This document shows positions 12,200 through 25,058 of a stretch of DNA of 64,000 nucleotides, piece after piece. Under the pieces are notes generated by a model. That model searched no databases. It was not told the DNA's origin and worked only from the letters and a program-made list of their open reading frames with translations. A program made the position numbers and the translations under genes. The stretch comes from Tubiluchus corallicola (taxonomy: Eukaryota > Priapulida > Priapulimorpha > Priapulimorphida > Tubiluchidae): contig JAQGDQ010000209.1 in assembly GCA_030141605.1 (NCBI GenBank), positions 117,501-181,500 on the forward strand. Reading direction: 5' to 3'. Numbering within the stretch: the stretch's first letter is position 1; each line of letters opens with the position of its first letter.

Positions 12200-13794
12200 C
12201 TTCTGTAACCATATTAATAACACATAAATGCATACTGTAAACAGTTGCACAAAAACAAAAACAACTGTACGAAATTATTTACAAAAAACAAATGCATGCG
12301 TATGAACAAATGCGTTAAAATGTACAAAATACGTACAGAAAGTTTAGGTATCGTAAAGTTTTGCCAAGTTGTTGTAGTGATCTAATTCATATTGTAATTA
12401 AGCTATTACACCACTATTATATAATGTGCTTGTTGTTCATCATATTTTTATAACTCCAGTACTTAAGTAATTTAATGATGAGTTGTAAACAAACATAAAC
12501 AAAAACATCCTAGAAGTTTAAATAGTCGTCCTGTAAATAAAGTTATCGGCTAAATAAACTTTTCACAATGTATTCGTCTTTCACTAAGTCCAAAAATGCA
12601 ATAATTATACTTTTGTCCTGCTTTAAACATATGACATCTTTTGATTGATCACCATGCTTCAAGATAAAATGCCTCCTCTTCCACTGGTTGACCAATGGAC
12701 AACAAAATAGCAAATCATCTGGTGTCTAAGGGGACAGTCACATAACTTATTGTCTTCCATTCATTCGGACGGAGAAGGCGAGATGATAATAATAAAGCTC
12801 TCCGCGCTTGATCATCGCCTCATTGAAAATCATTCACTCAACATTCGCCAGCTTTCAGTGGAAATTGAAATGCTGAACGAATCGACAAGTTTGCGAGGAA
12901 TCAGCAAGCAAGCTGTCAGAGTATCGGCTAAACCGTCTGTGTTTATACACCGTAACAGATTTATATTAAACGATCAGAAAACAGATAGGCAAAGCGTACA
13001 GGGTCACAGCATTAGCAGTCATACAACCGTGGCTGAAACCATACAATCTTGACAGTTTTAAGAAGCCATAGAGACGTGATAGATGCACATGTCTCTATGC
13101 CGCTGTAGCGTTTACGACTGACATAAGTATGGATTTTAACAAGCCGGTAAACGCCGAGGCTATTTCTTCTTTTATTTTTTCTTGTTACCGGCCGAAAATA
13201 CGTTAGTGATCTCTTCTAAAAGAAAGCAAACCTAGAAACCAACAAGCTGTCATAATGCGATGCTTGGAAATAAGTTACGTGTACCATAAGCTGAATGTAA
13301 TTGAAACAGTTTGGCATGTCAAGTCACCAGTAAGAAAATGTGACTACTAAAACATGGTGACATATAGTTCTGGTGATTTCCTAAATACCAGTTAGTTTAA
13401 TTTTGTTTAGTTCATTTATTCCAAGAAACCAGTACAATTCAACAATATCTTACACAAAAATGCACAATATAAAAATAACTCGAGAATAATAGATAAGATA
13501 TAGCCAAACGATTAATGCAGCGCAGACAGCGTCCTAAGGTGAATTCCTAAGATCTGAGCTGAATAGGCAATATGGAGCAACAGGAGTGCAGAAGGTGCAA
13601 GATAAAAGGAAGGAAAGCCTAGAAGGTAATCAGTGTTAAGATATGGTGAGAAAGAGGATGAAACAATAGAGAATGACAAGATGTAGAGAAGAGATTTACA
13701 TTAAAATTTTAATAATATTAACAAGCCATAGCAAACAACAGGGCTATGTGAAAAAGAGGCGGCACACTCAAAGGTGCCAAAATGAACTTAAAAA
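12200..13794. other. Gene-free span with one unassigned ORF
   Basis: The 12750-13052 plus-strand ORF (about 89 codons from the first ATG at 12783) has higher GC and fewer AT-rich codons than neighbouring ORFs, but I recognise no domain and see no clear splice sites. I leave it uncalled. The rest shows nothing recognisable. Confidence 0.4.
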
Positions 13795-14182
13795 GTTAGG
13801 TTTTACTCTCCAATACGTATTAGAAATCTAAAAGACGATATAACATACAGTCAATAGATTTTAAACATTATGAGTGCAAAAATACGAACATAATCATTCA
13901 TGTTTAGAAAACAACCAAATTCTTGCAGAAATAGTTACTTGAACGTGAGTAACAACAGCAGTTCGAACTTTGTGTATAACAGTGAGTAACTTATTATGGT
14001 TAATCTCCTGCTTGTAGGTAACTATTTCTGCAAGAGTTTGGTTGTTCTCTTAGTTTGGATGATTATGTTAGCAGTGTTTGCCCTCATAATGTTTAAAACA
14101 TATTAAATATATATTATATTGCATTTTAGATCCCTGATAATGGATAAAGTGTTGACATATGTTTTGGAGAATAAATTCTAAC
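13795..14182. mobile_element. Foldback element with long inverted arms
   Basis: Two long imperfect arms (13795-13938 and 14018-14182) are reverse complements over almost their whole length. The innermost and best conserved part reads AACAACCAAA(T/C)TCTTGCAG followed by AAATAGTTAC. Further out the arms share TTTTAAACATTATGAG and finally GTTAG...TCTCC at both termini. A loop of about 79 bp separates them. No ORF and no certain target duplication were found. The right arm ends in a GATAATGG...AATAAA stretch, so an origin as a head-to-head insertion of two short elements is an alternative. Confidence 0.75.
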
Positions 14183-14299
14183 TGGTACTAAAACATGGCC
14201 ACATTTTTCCGTGAAAGCAATTTTTAACAAAGGAACTTCAAAGAGCACAGACGCATCTGCTACTGCATTATATAGTGACAGCTGAATAAAAACATACTT

Positions 14300-14372
14300 A
14301 ACCAAGTCGCTTTTACTCAGTCTGATTCAAGACCGGTAAGCCGAACTTTACTAGTTCGAATCCCAAGCCTGA
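14300..14372 (+). mobile_element. tRNA-like SINE head relic
   Basis: A good B-box-like motif, AGTTCGAATCCC, lies at 14353-14364 and is preceded by a tRNA-like stretch. The T-stem and acceptor stem do not pair properly, so this is not a functional tRNA. I infer a decayed tRNA-derived SINE or tRNA pseudogene. Confidence 0.35.
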
Positions 14373-15666
14373 TATTTTAATTTTGTGTTTTTATAACATT
14401 GGAGGCAATTCACAATACTCTACAGGCTCTTCAAGAAAAATCTTGCTTCGCAATCACGCACGCTTTTGAGGTTATTATCATGGCGCTGGCTGCTTCACAG
14501 AAAAGGGAGAAGGTGATAAAATGAAGAGATGCTGATGATAAAAAAACATGTAAAGTTGCGCGAATATGATTTCATAGAGTAACACTGCAAAATGTGCCTT
14601 GATCTTCAACGCATGTGAGAAATGCTAGAAAATTTGAACTCTGATCAAGGGGATAGCTTTCAAGTGGGATAGTGCGGCAAAACAAAAACACAGATATGGA
14701 TGCATCAGTATAAATTACAATGTGGAGACTGCGGTGGAGCCAGCTAGCTTCAGCTTTGTGTAATTATAGTGATAGACCATTACTAAAAGAACAACGAACG
14801 AAGCTTATAAGATATTATATAACGTGTAATAAAATCTCTTAAATTTGACCGAGATTTATCAGCTGTAGAGTATTTTGCCAGTTCAAAGTTTTTCGTAAAC
14901 GGATTTAAATAGAAAACTGATCGCCAATATTTCACTAAGTCTTAGGTGGAGAAGATTTTGTTCTGCAGATTTGGGCCAGCATGTTTCGCCGTAATAAATT
15001 ATCCAGGAGCGTTTGGAAATAATTTATTTCAGAGTCACTAAATCCTATCAGCACAGATAAATGATGTCTTAAAGGCGACTAGCTTATTCACAAGCTACGG
15101 AAAGTGGTAAATGATAATTGCTGTGCAACACATCACGCTTATACAAATAATATTATAGTAAAGGTTGACACTCGCCAAAAATCAATTATAACCCTTCCGC
15201 AATGTCTTGATGAGCTTTGTGACAAACTCACCATTGAGGATTCCTTACTGTCGTAAACAATCATAAATCAGTAATGGCTGATTACCCTGTCATGGCGAGG
15301 GACTTGATCTATAATCAACCAAGAGTGAGTACATCACTGCACTGCAGCTGCTTGGAATTTACATAAGAAAACAGAACGACAATTCCCAGGCTAAGATGCT
15401 AACCTTCCAAAAACATCCATGGTAATCTCATACGCTCAGGAGTTTTTTCTGATCTCTTAATCTGCTCGACATATAGAATTTACAGTGAGTCTCACATAAG
15501 TCTGATTCAGCTCTGGACAATTTTTCTTACGCTAACATCTTTTCTTCTTCGTTTGAATGAAGCAAATCTATACAAGGTGCAAGGTGTATACATACATATA
15601 ATGAACAATTGAACACATAAATAATGTTAAAAGTAAGCGTAAACTAAATTACGAGATGATTCTTCT
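14373..15666. other. Gene-free AT-rich span
   Basis: No gene, RNA or repeat family was recognised. Confidence 0.4.
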
Positions 15667-15668
15667 TA

Positions 15669-15866
15669 AACGGCGCTTACCAGACATTCAGAATGCGTTG
15701 TGCGTTACTGCGTAAAAATCACTTTGTACTGTTTTCAATCAACCCGTATTTATCCGACTTACGTTACTGCGTTATTTTTTTCTAAAGTTATCTCCTATTG
15801 ATTTTTATTTGCAGCTGGATACGCAATATCGCATAACGCATTCCGGATGCCTGGTAAACGCGGCTT
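15669..15866. mobile_element. TA-flanked MITE, family A copy 2
   Basis: A 198-bp copy of the element at 1784-1953, bounded by TA on both sides. The left end reads AACGGCGCTTACCAGACATTC and the right end is the complement of AAGCCGCGTTTACCAGGCATCC. The interior conserves GTTTTCAAT, CCCGTATTTATCCGACTTACG, CTCCTATTGATTTTTAT and GCAGCTGGATACGC. There is no coding capacity. Confidence 0.85.
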
Positions 15867-16408
15867 TAAACAATGCAATAATTGCAAATCACATTGTTTC
15901 CTTACCTTTTTTCATGGCTTGCTTGATAACCAATTGTTATAAGCACGCGAAAAAAATATATTGTTAAATTACTTGATGCTTGCTAATTCCATCATCTAAG
16001 AAGGAGTGACACTAATTTCACATTACGTTCACATCACATATAAACAAGGAGTTTTAAGGGACTTACCCTTTTTGAACCTCTATTTAAAATAAAAAACTTT
16101 CTTGTTAAAAGTGTCTGAAGATTGTACCTCAAAAAGTATTACCGAAGTAAGTTACATAATTCGTTTACCGTGTACTTAGCCACTTAATCTCTTTAATTTA
16201 AGAGCAACATGTAGAAATTCAAATTTTAATGAGTCACGTCTACCTAGTAACATGAAAGTGCGTGCATTTAATATACTTATATCGCACATTAATAAAGAAA
16301 TTTAATCAAATCATCACGCACATTTTATACGTAAGTGGTCTTAAGTTTTCATGATTATTCATATATTAATGCACGCAATTACATTAAATCTGATAACTTG
16401 ATAGTACT

Positions 16409-16647
16409 TCCTTACGTCGTCATCAGCAAAATATATGTTAGCCCTAAATACAAACAATAGACTTAGTAATTGCAAAGAAATACTTCAGCTATTCAAACAG
16501 TGACGCATGCACGCATTAGACCGTTATTAGGTCTAAAACGTGTTTTTTCACTGTTTGCATGTTATTTTGTATAACCAGAGTACTCTTTTGCAATTACTAA
16601 GTCTATTATTTGTGTTTATGAGCGTATTGCTTATTGTGGCGCAAGGA
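16409..16647. mobile_element. TIR element with nested hairpin
   Basis: About 239 bp with long inverted arms. The most conserved block, AATAGACTTAGTAATTGCAA, occurs in the left arm near 16456-16475 and as its exact complement in the right arm near 16589-16608. AACAGTGA lies at the inner boundary of the arms. Similarity continues outward to CCTTACG / CGCAAGG. The loop holds its own hairpin, TAGACC...GGTCTA. No target duplication was identified. The 63-aa ORF at 16540-16731 crosses the right arm and is not a gene. Confidence 0.75.
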
Positions 16648-17263
16648 AATGCCGAAACGTACAAACTGAGGGATGCTAATCTTCAACAAAATGAAGAGAT
16701 TATTTACAAGTCTCTTTTCAATATCTTGTAAGAAAATACATTAATGGCGCTACTGCAGACAGGACCTTTACGTCCAATTCTTTTTTCTCAGTGACTGCGT
16801 TCCGGTATTTCATTGGTCGGACCGATGAAACTAATCCGCGACATCTGCTTGTTATTTTCAAACCATAGCTTAACTTTCTTAAGATTATTATTTCCAGATC
16901 TAACTATGTAACGATGCCCAACATGTTTTGATTATTGCCATGATTATGTATAAATCTCTAACACGTGCATCTAATGAATGAGAAAGTTGTAGTCGTAGTA
17001 CCAAAGCGCGATTTCACGATAGATAGATGAAGCTACTAGAAAACTGTATTTTTATGCGCGAAAAACTAATATCCGACGTTATAAATAGTTTGATATTGTA
17101 TTCTTGCACATTTTATCACATTTTCATTTGTGTGCGTCTAATGAGACCTAGAGGAAAAGCATAAAACCGGGAAAACGACAAAAGTGCTATAGGCTAAAAA
17201 GTTTCAAAAACCGCTAAAAGGGAAGAAAGGGTAAATTCTAAAGTACATTCCAAACAACTTTCC

Positions 17264-17310
<47 letters not shown>

Positions 17311-17515
17311 TTCGTTTAGCACATAATCCAAGGATAACACCTTAAGTACCTCAATACCTATTTCCAAGGTGGCCCCGATTATTATTACCCGCATGTTACT
17401 TCGATAAACCCGCGTGCTTGGTCTAAGAACCAGCGGTACCATTTTTCATGTCTTGGTATGACTCGATCGAGAGTTGAACCCACGACCTCCCGGGTGCTAA
17501 GCGGGATATTACATG
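17264..17515 (-). mobile_element. tRNA-derived SINE with (ATT)n tail
   Basis: Read on the minus strand, the element has a tRNA-like head with CCCGGGAGGTCGTGGGTTC, where a B-box (GGGTTCAACTCTCG) lies at 17468-17481. Next comes a body with GAGTCATACCAAGACATG, AAAATGGTACC and AAGCACGCGGG. It ends in about 45 bp of pure (ATT)n, seen as (TAA)n on the plus strand at 17264-17310. Head, body and simple-sequence tail are the three parts expected of a SINE transcribed by RNA polymerase III. The A-box is not clear. A related head lies at 1428-1492, and the sequence just 5' of the head matches two further repeats (see 37487 and 41181). Confidence 0.75.
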
Positions 17516-17537
17516 TTATATTACTAAGCATACAAGT

Positions 17538-17645
17538 GATATTACTTAGCATTACACTCACCTGCTAGAAAGACATGCAATTGAAATGATTTAAATATTT
17601 GTGCCACCTGGTAAACTGGTACTGCATTGCGTTACTGCTAACCGC
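17538..17645 (-). repeat. Dispersed repeat family B, copy 1 (partial)
   Basis: The plus-strand sequence GATATTACTTAGCATTAC followed by CTCACCTG and GAAAGACATGCAATT closely matches 37487-37705 and 41181-41408. Here it lies immediately upstream, in SINE orientation, of the SINE at 17264-17515. This raises the possibility that it is the first half of a dimeric or composite SINE. Confidence 0.6.
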
Positions 17646-17686
17646 TACCGTTGTATGAAATAAGACATCATGTAATTCATATAAAT

Positions 17687-17750
17687 ATCACTAATCAGTA
17701 GTGATTCATCACTAATCAAATATCACTACAGTGATCACTAATCACTGTAA
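17687..17750. repeat. Cluster of ATCACTAATCA direct and inverted motifs
   Basis: Within about 65 bp, ATCACTAATCA-like words occur repeatedly in both orientations, together with the palindromic AGTGATCACT. It appears to be a local cryptic repeat with no assignable function. Confidence 0.6.
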
Positions 17751-18660
17751 CATAATTCCATTTTTTACCTCCGACATAATTTATTTCTTTTTAAATAAGT
17801 TCCCCCTTAAAACCCCACAAACAAATTCGCAAAACGAGAATGCTACAATATCATTGTTTGCATAAGAGCTGCTCTAAACGGCTACAGAAAAAAATACCCG
17901 AATTGGCAGAATGATCGAACATCTAGACGATCTGGTTTGATTCTAAATCCCCCCCTCGATTTTACTTCTTCTCTAAACCTTGTCTGAAATTGAATGATGA
18001 AAACACGTTTCACTGAGACCATGATCCAGTTAACCGCCAGTGTTATGAGGCTGGCTATACTTACAGGATAAAACTGGATTATGGCTTTCTAATCTTTATG
18101 AGGGTCAGTGGAGTTTTTGATGAAAACATTGCGTAAAGCATAAAGGGCGTCTCCAGAAACAGGTCAAAGCAAAGGAAAACCTTTATGGGAAAAAAAGCCA
18201 TAAACTCGGCGTATTTACAGTAATTTGGTAATCTGAATTTTTAGACGATTAAGATTTTAGATCAGCGAAGATCGTGCAGTGAGATTATAAAAGATTATAT
18301 GGTCCACATTTCAAAGCACAAGGAATTCATCGATGGCGTGGATTCCCCTTAATGTCTGGAGCTACGAAAGATATTTCACGCATCGTTCAAAAATGTGCTT
18401 AAGAGTATTTGCGACTGTATTATCTGCTGAATAAAAGAACCGCGCTCTGCATACTGGATAAGTCTTTTACTGAATGTGTTGGAGCTCATTTCCAACTTGA
18501 CTGCAAGCTAAGTCTGATTTAATCAACCTTAGAAAAGCACGAGAACATGGATGTAAATGAAGGGTTCCTCTTTTTGTTTTGATAGCCTCTTTTTTGCTAA
18601 CAAGTGAAAATAGTAGTAACGACAATAGTAACGGGACAGTAACAGAAACACGAACAACTC

Positions 18661-18734
18661 AGGATCAGTAGTCCTGGGATTCTAACATGTGAAGTCTAAT
18701 TCCTGGTCTCGGATTCAAATACCGACTGGTTCAC
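18661..18734 (+). mobile_element. tRNA-like SINE head relic
   Basis: GGATTCAAATACC at 18711-18723 resembles a B-box and is preceded by an anticodon-arm-like stretch. Stems are too damaged for a functional tRNA. It is probably a decayed SINE head. Confidence 0.3.
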
Positions 18735-20964
<2,230 letters not shown>

Positions 20965-22007
20965 CTTGATCGCTTTCTCTTGTTTTTGAAATTGCTACTT
21001 TGTTTCATTTTTTATTTTCTATTTTTTCTTCCTATTTTACATTGCCATGTCAGCTATGTTTTATTTTTCCTTGGTTTTTAATACAGTTTTCTTACTCGCT
21101 GTTAATTTTTCCATTTGCCTATAATATTCCCCACTAATGGTGTTTTAGGTAAAACAGTTTATAAAATTGCTTTTCCTTGTAAAAATACGTGCTTTTGGTA
21201 ACAGCTGCGATCTTAATGAAACCAATGAGGAGAATTACGTGTTAATTGCGCAGGCGGGTGAGGAAATGTACATTCAAGGGCATAATTGATATTTTTGTCA
21301 ACTTGTTTCATTCAAACGTCAATAGCATGCTGTAGTTGGGAGGTTTGCAAAATGTCAAGTTGTTTCACTCAATATGAGTCACGGAATTATAGTGGTATGA
21401 ACATTATACCGAAATCACGCCAATTACTTCTATTCAATCAAAAATTACTCTTAGTATGTTACTTCAGTTTCAGCAATCTGCTTTAATAGAATAATTATTT
21501 TCATCGTTTTTCAAGGTGAGACAAATTGTAAGCATAAGAGAAACAGACAACTTATATCACCAGAGACGCCCAACGAGGTCTGACAATAATAAACGACAAA
21601 CAACCGAATGCTCTACATGCCAGGTGAAATCACTTTTGTTCAGAAATTGATCGTCCACCCGTCTGCAATACTTACAGTAATTGCCCTCGCCTAATGATAT
21701 GTAATAAAAGCAATATTTAGGTTACCAACGAAACATGGCTTTGCGATGAGTGGCTATGGGCGATTGCTTTTTCTGTTGATTGTTATTAGGAGCACTATGG
21801 TTTGGCGGATTGTCGTCTGATTGTAGCAAATGATTGGGAACTACCAACTTATTGTGATCGACTGTAAACCAAGCTGCGTGGGGCTCATTAAATTGACATT
21901 GTTTGTGCTTGCTGTCTCTCACTGTCATACGGAGGGAAAGGTCACTCTCACTAATGTATAAGGCTTCCTTGCTTCCTTGACAGTACAGTTATCATGAAGG
22001 ATTGTCT

Positions 22008-22175
22008 GTCACTTCGCCAGGACACAATTGCCAGTGCATTATTTCGCCAGTCTATCGTCTCGCTAACTCGTGATTTCGCTGTTCTATCATTTCGCCAGTG
22101 GATATTAGAAACAGTGGAATACGTATTTAAGCACTGCTACGCTTCGCCAGTGCATCATTTCGCCAGTGCAGTATG
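22008..22175. repeat. Degenerate CGCCAGT mini-array
   Basis: The word TTCGCCAGT or a close variant recurs at least six times in about 165 bp, spaced irregularly at 16 to 70 bp. It is often followed by GCATCATT or GGATAT. It is most likely a decayed minisatellite of unit about 16-20 bp. The 72-aa ORF at 21994-22212 is contained in it. Spacing is too irregular for a CRISPR array, and the host is a eukaryote. Confidence 0.65.
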
Positions 22176-24242
22176 GAATATATCTGTGATAATACATGGT
22201 ATTACAGATTGAATTATATCTTCTATTTTTCATTATTATCCATTTGTAATGCTTACATTATAATAGATAATACTTTTTCTGATAGACCAGCGAAGGGTAG
22301 TAGAATCCACTCATAAAAAAGTTATTCATGGGTATAGCTTACTAAAAAGTTCTTTAGCTTCCGGGCAAACATGTAATAAGTTATCCAGACAGCACTATCA
22401 CAAAGTCAAGGTCTAAGCAAAAGACTGTGAACAGGCTCATGTACTGTAAATCATAGGTCATGAAAAGTACAGGAATTCTTCAAGGTTTTTCTAATGCGAT
22501 TTTATTTCCTAAGAATTAGTGAAAACAACAACCAGACTTTAAATAGTCCTTTGGTAATTTAATCACAAGAAAATTAATCACGAAAACTGATCATGGATCA
22601 GTTGGTTAGTCTTAAGAAAATTGGTTTCAAAAAAGTTAATCATGGGAGATCTATACTAAGCAATCTGGTACGCGCATCAGGAGATTTTGCAAAAAGTTTG
22701 AAGCTTTCGGGTTTGTTTAGCAGCTACAATTATACCAAGAAATGTTGCTCAAAATTAACTATAGCGACAAGCCATTTTGTTATCAAACATAAAATCATCT
22801 AAACTGTACACTCTCGTTGCAGTTGCAGTATCATGCTCTATTAATGCTAGTACCTTTCTGTTCGTAATTTTGGGTCATGACCTCTTGGTGACCTCTCGCC
22901 TTTGACTTCCACGATTTCACCGGTGTGATAGGTTTTCTGATGTTTTGTATATTTCTGTTGCGTTTCTAACACAAGTGTGTTTACATTTGGTTGATTTTGA
23001 TTGTTTTGACCCAAAGTCAGAAATTATTCAAATAAATTAAGCAACACAAGTTAAATCATTATAAAAAGTTATTCAAAATATATTATTTCAACATTGTTAT
23101 ACTGACCCAACGAATTCTTAAAAATGTTTTTGATGTAATGTATCGGGATTATGTTCTGTCTGTGTCGACGAAAATATGTTCTAATCGAAATGAGCGCACG
23201 TTCAGCTAACAGTGATGATTGTGTACAAAGACAAAAACAGCACGAAATCGGTGATACTGTCGCAACGTATGAACCACAAATAATCATTAGAGCCCAGTAA
23301 TGTGAATTATAGCAAAGGCTTTTAAAAATGAAATATAACATTGCTAGAAAATAATGACAGGAATTAAAGTGTATGAAGGAATTACTGGTGGCATTAAGGT
23401 GTAACTTGCAATATTTTTAAAGTTATTAATTAGTTATAAAGACATTTTCATGCAAGCCTAAAATAAAGACTTAGCAAACTGATTTTATAGCAGTAGTGTA
23501 TGTTGACTTGGGCCGTCCTTTGAATTGTTGTAAAAGTGTATGTGTGCAAGTTGAGGTCATCATGATTCAAGACCAACATGTCACTCCCGCGGGACGTTGA
23601 TTAAACGCAATAACAAAAGCTGAGCTGCCGAGTAATTATGCAGCATCCTCCATTAATGATGTTTGCCAGTATGCCGGGCATATAGAGTTACGAGTTCTGT
23701 TGGTCTCAAAGGTTTTGCAGTTAATCCAATCTGCAGGGACCTGGCATCATAATCATCATCACCATCATCATCATGCAGACATGCCTGGCTTCTTTAGCGC
23801 ATGATTCAAAGCTATTCCTTATCCATAAACAATATAGATCGTTGCAGAAGTAGGTTAGACTACACACAGATGTAACAATTAGTGATTAAAACGGGAAAAT
23901 TGCTTGTAGTTTTGCTGAGACGCTTTTAACGTATTCTCACGCGTCGATTTGCTTTTGTTTATATTTTGTAGAAGAATGAATCTGGCTCAAAGTTATTGTC
24001 CTTATTAGTGGTGCCTTTTATTACAGATGACATAGTAATTTCTGAACGCTAATGAACGAAGTGCTAATTAGTACTGCTTTAACTAATAATCAACAACCTC
24101 TTACTGTAGAGGTACAACCTTAAACGATTTGGCATATCATTCTCACGAAACATGAATGAATGCCAGAAAATGGCGTTGAAGGCACGATGCAAAACACATA
24201 TGCTATGACTATGTTCTCTCTCTATAAACAACATTGGCTGGA
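22176..24242. other. Gene-free AT-rich span
   Basis: No gene was recognised. A short ATC/CAT triplet run lies at 23747-23774. Confidence 0.4.
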
Positions 24243-24244
24243 TA

Positions 24245-24493
24245 CATGGTGTTTCAAAAGAAATAGTGCAGTAGAAATATGATAAATATAACAAACAATC
24301 TGGGCCACTGCATTATGGTATCACAATGCAAATGTTATTTTTACATCATTATTTTATTTTTGCTACCATACAACTTGGTATGACCTTACTTATCGGACTT
24401 TGTATGGTGTAATATTGGTATGCTTATTAGTATACCAGAACTATACAAATATTAGTATTTGTTAGTTCAATATTTCTTTTGGAACACCCTGTG
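24245..24493. mobile_element. Mariner-like MITE (TA flanks)
   Basis: Left end CATGGTGTTTCAAAAGAAAT and right end, read on the complement, CACAGGGTGTTCCAAAAG followed by AAATA form matching inverted termini of about 20 bp; two bases are deleted on the left. Both sides are flanked by TA (24243-24244 and 24494-24495). TA targets and CAGGGTGTTCC-type ends are typical of Tc1/mariner-type elements. It is 249 bp and non-coding, so non-autonomous. Confidence 0.75.
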
Positions 24494-24734
24494 TAGCATC
24501 CACAACATCTAGAAAGTAGTAACAATATGCTTACTGATTATAACTGTCAACTCCTCAGCGACTTGACCCAGTTATTATCAAAATAAGCCTTTCTTCAATT
24601 CCTATTATACATCTGTCCATATTCAGCCTTCATTGTAATAATTGCAAGATTATCGTAGGCTGGGACGATCACTTTTCCATTAAAGTTTATAGAAGAATAA
24701 TGTTCAGTTAATCAATACTGATAACGACATAAGC

Positions 24735-25058
24735 AAGGCCGGATTATAACCCTTTGGGCCTCTAGGCCTCGAGGGCCTCTGGGGACCCTCAACCAGGGCC
24801 CTTTATCTCAAATAAGGAGCCACGAACAAGTGACACTTTTTTAAAATTGGGTTTTCAGACTCCCGGTCCTATTTTTCCAAAGATAAAATTTTACTTTAAG
24901 TTAAATGAATTATTCAGCAATGCAAAGTACTAAAATTATTATACCTATTTTTCAAAAAATATATCTCTGAAATTCTTTTAGCGGGGCCCCTCAAGCTTTC
25001 GGCTCCCAAGCAGAGAGGCACTTGGCTGCAACCTATACCAGCCTATAAGGTAATCGCC
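24735..25058. mobile_element. Candidate non-autonomous DNA element with GC-rich ends
   Basis: The left end AAGGCCGGATTATAACC and the complement of the right end GGCGATTACCTTATAGGC resemble each other. TAAGC lies on both outer sides (24730-24734 and 25059-25063). The GC-rich left end and a second GGGGCCCC block near 24985 stand out against the AT-rich interior. GGCCGGATTA-like termini occur in some hAT-related elements, but a 5-bp repeat does not fit the usual 8-bp duplication, so the class is open. Confidence 0.45.

Noticed and set aside
12750-13052. Plus-strand ORF of 100 codons with relatively high GC
   Set aside because: The nominal first codon is TTG, there is no recognised domain and no clear splice sites. 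A tBLASTn hit in another animal would change this view.
13130-13165. Possible fourth copy of family A (GTAGCGTTTACGAC ... GGTAAACGCCG)
   Set aside because: Only about ten bases resemble the ends, the spacing is about 30 bp and no interior sequence matches.
16411-16435. FADD-like reverse transcriptase box on the minus strand
   Set aside because: The surrounding frames show no reverse-transcriptase sequence, and the stretch is the arm of the TIR element.
22008-22175. CRISPR-like spaced repeats (CGCCAGT)
   Set aside because: Repeat words are short and variable with irregular spacing, and every other feature is eukaryotic.
24079-24294. Minus-strand 71-aa ORF resembling a transposase piece
   Set aside because: It overlaps the end of the mariner-like MITE and contains no acidic catalytic triad or helix-turn-helix that I can identify.
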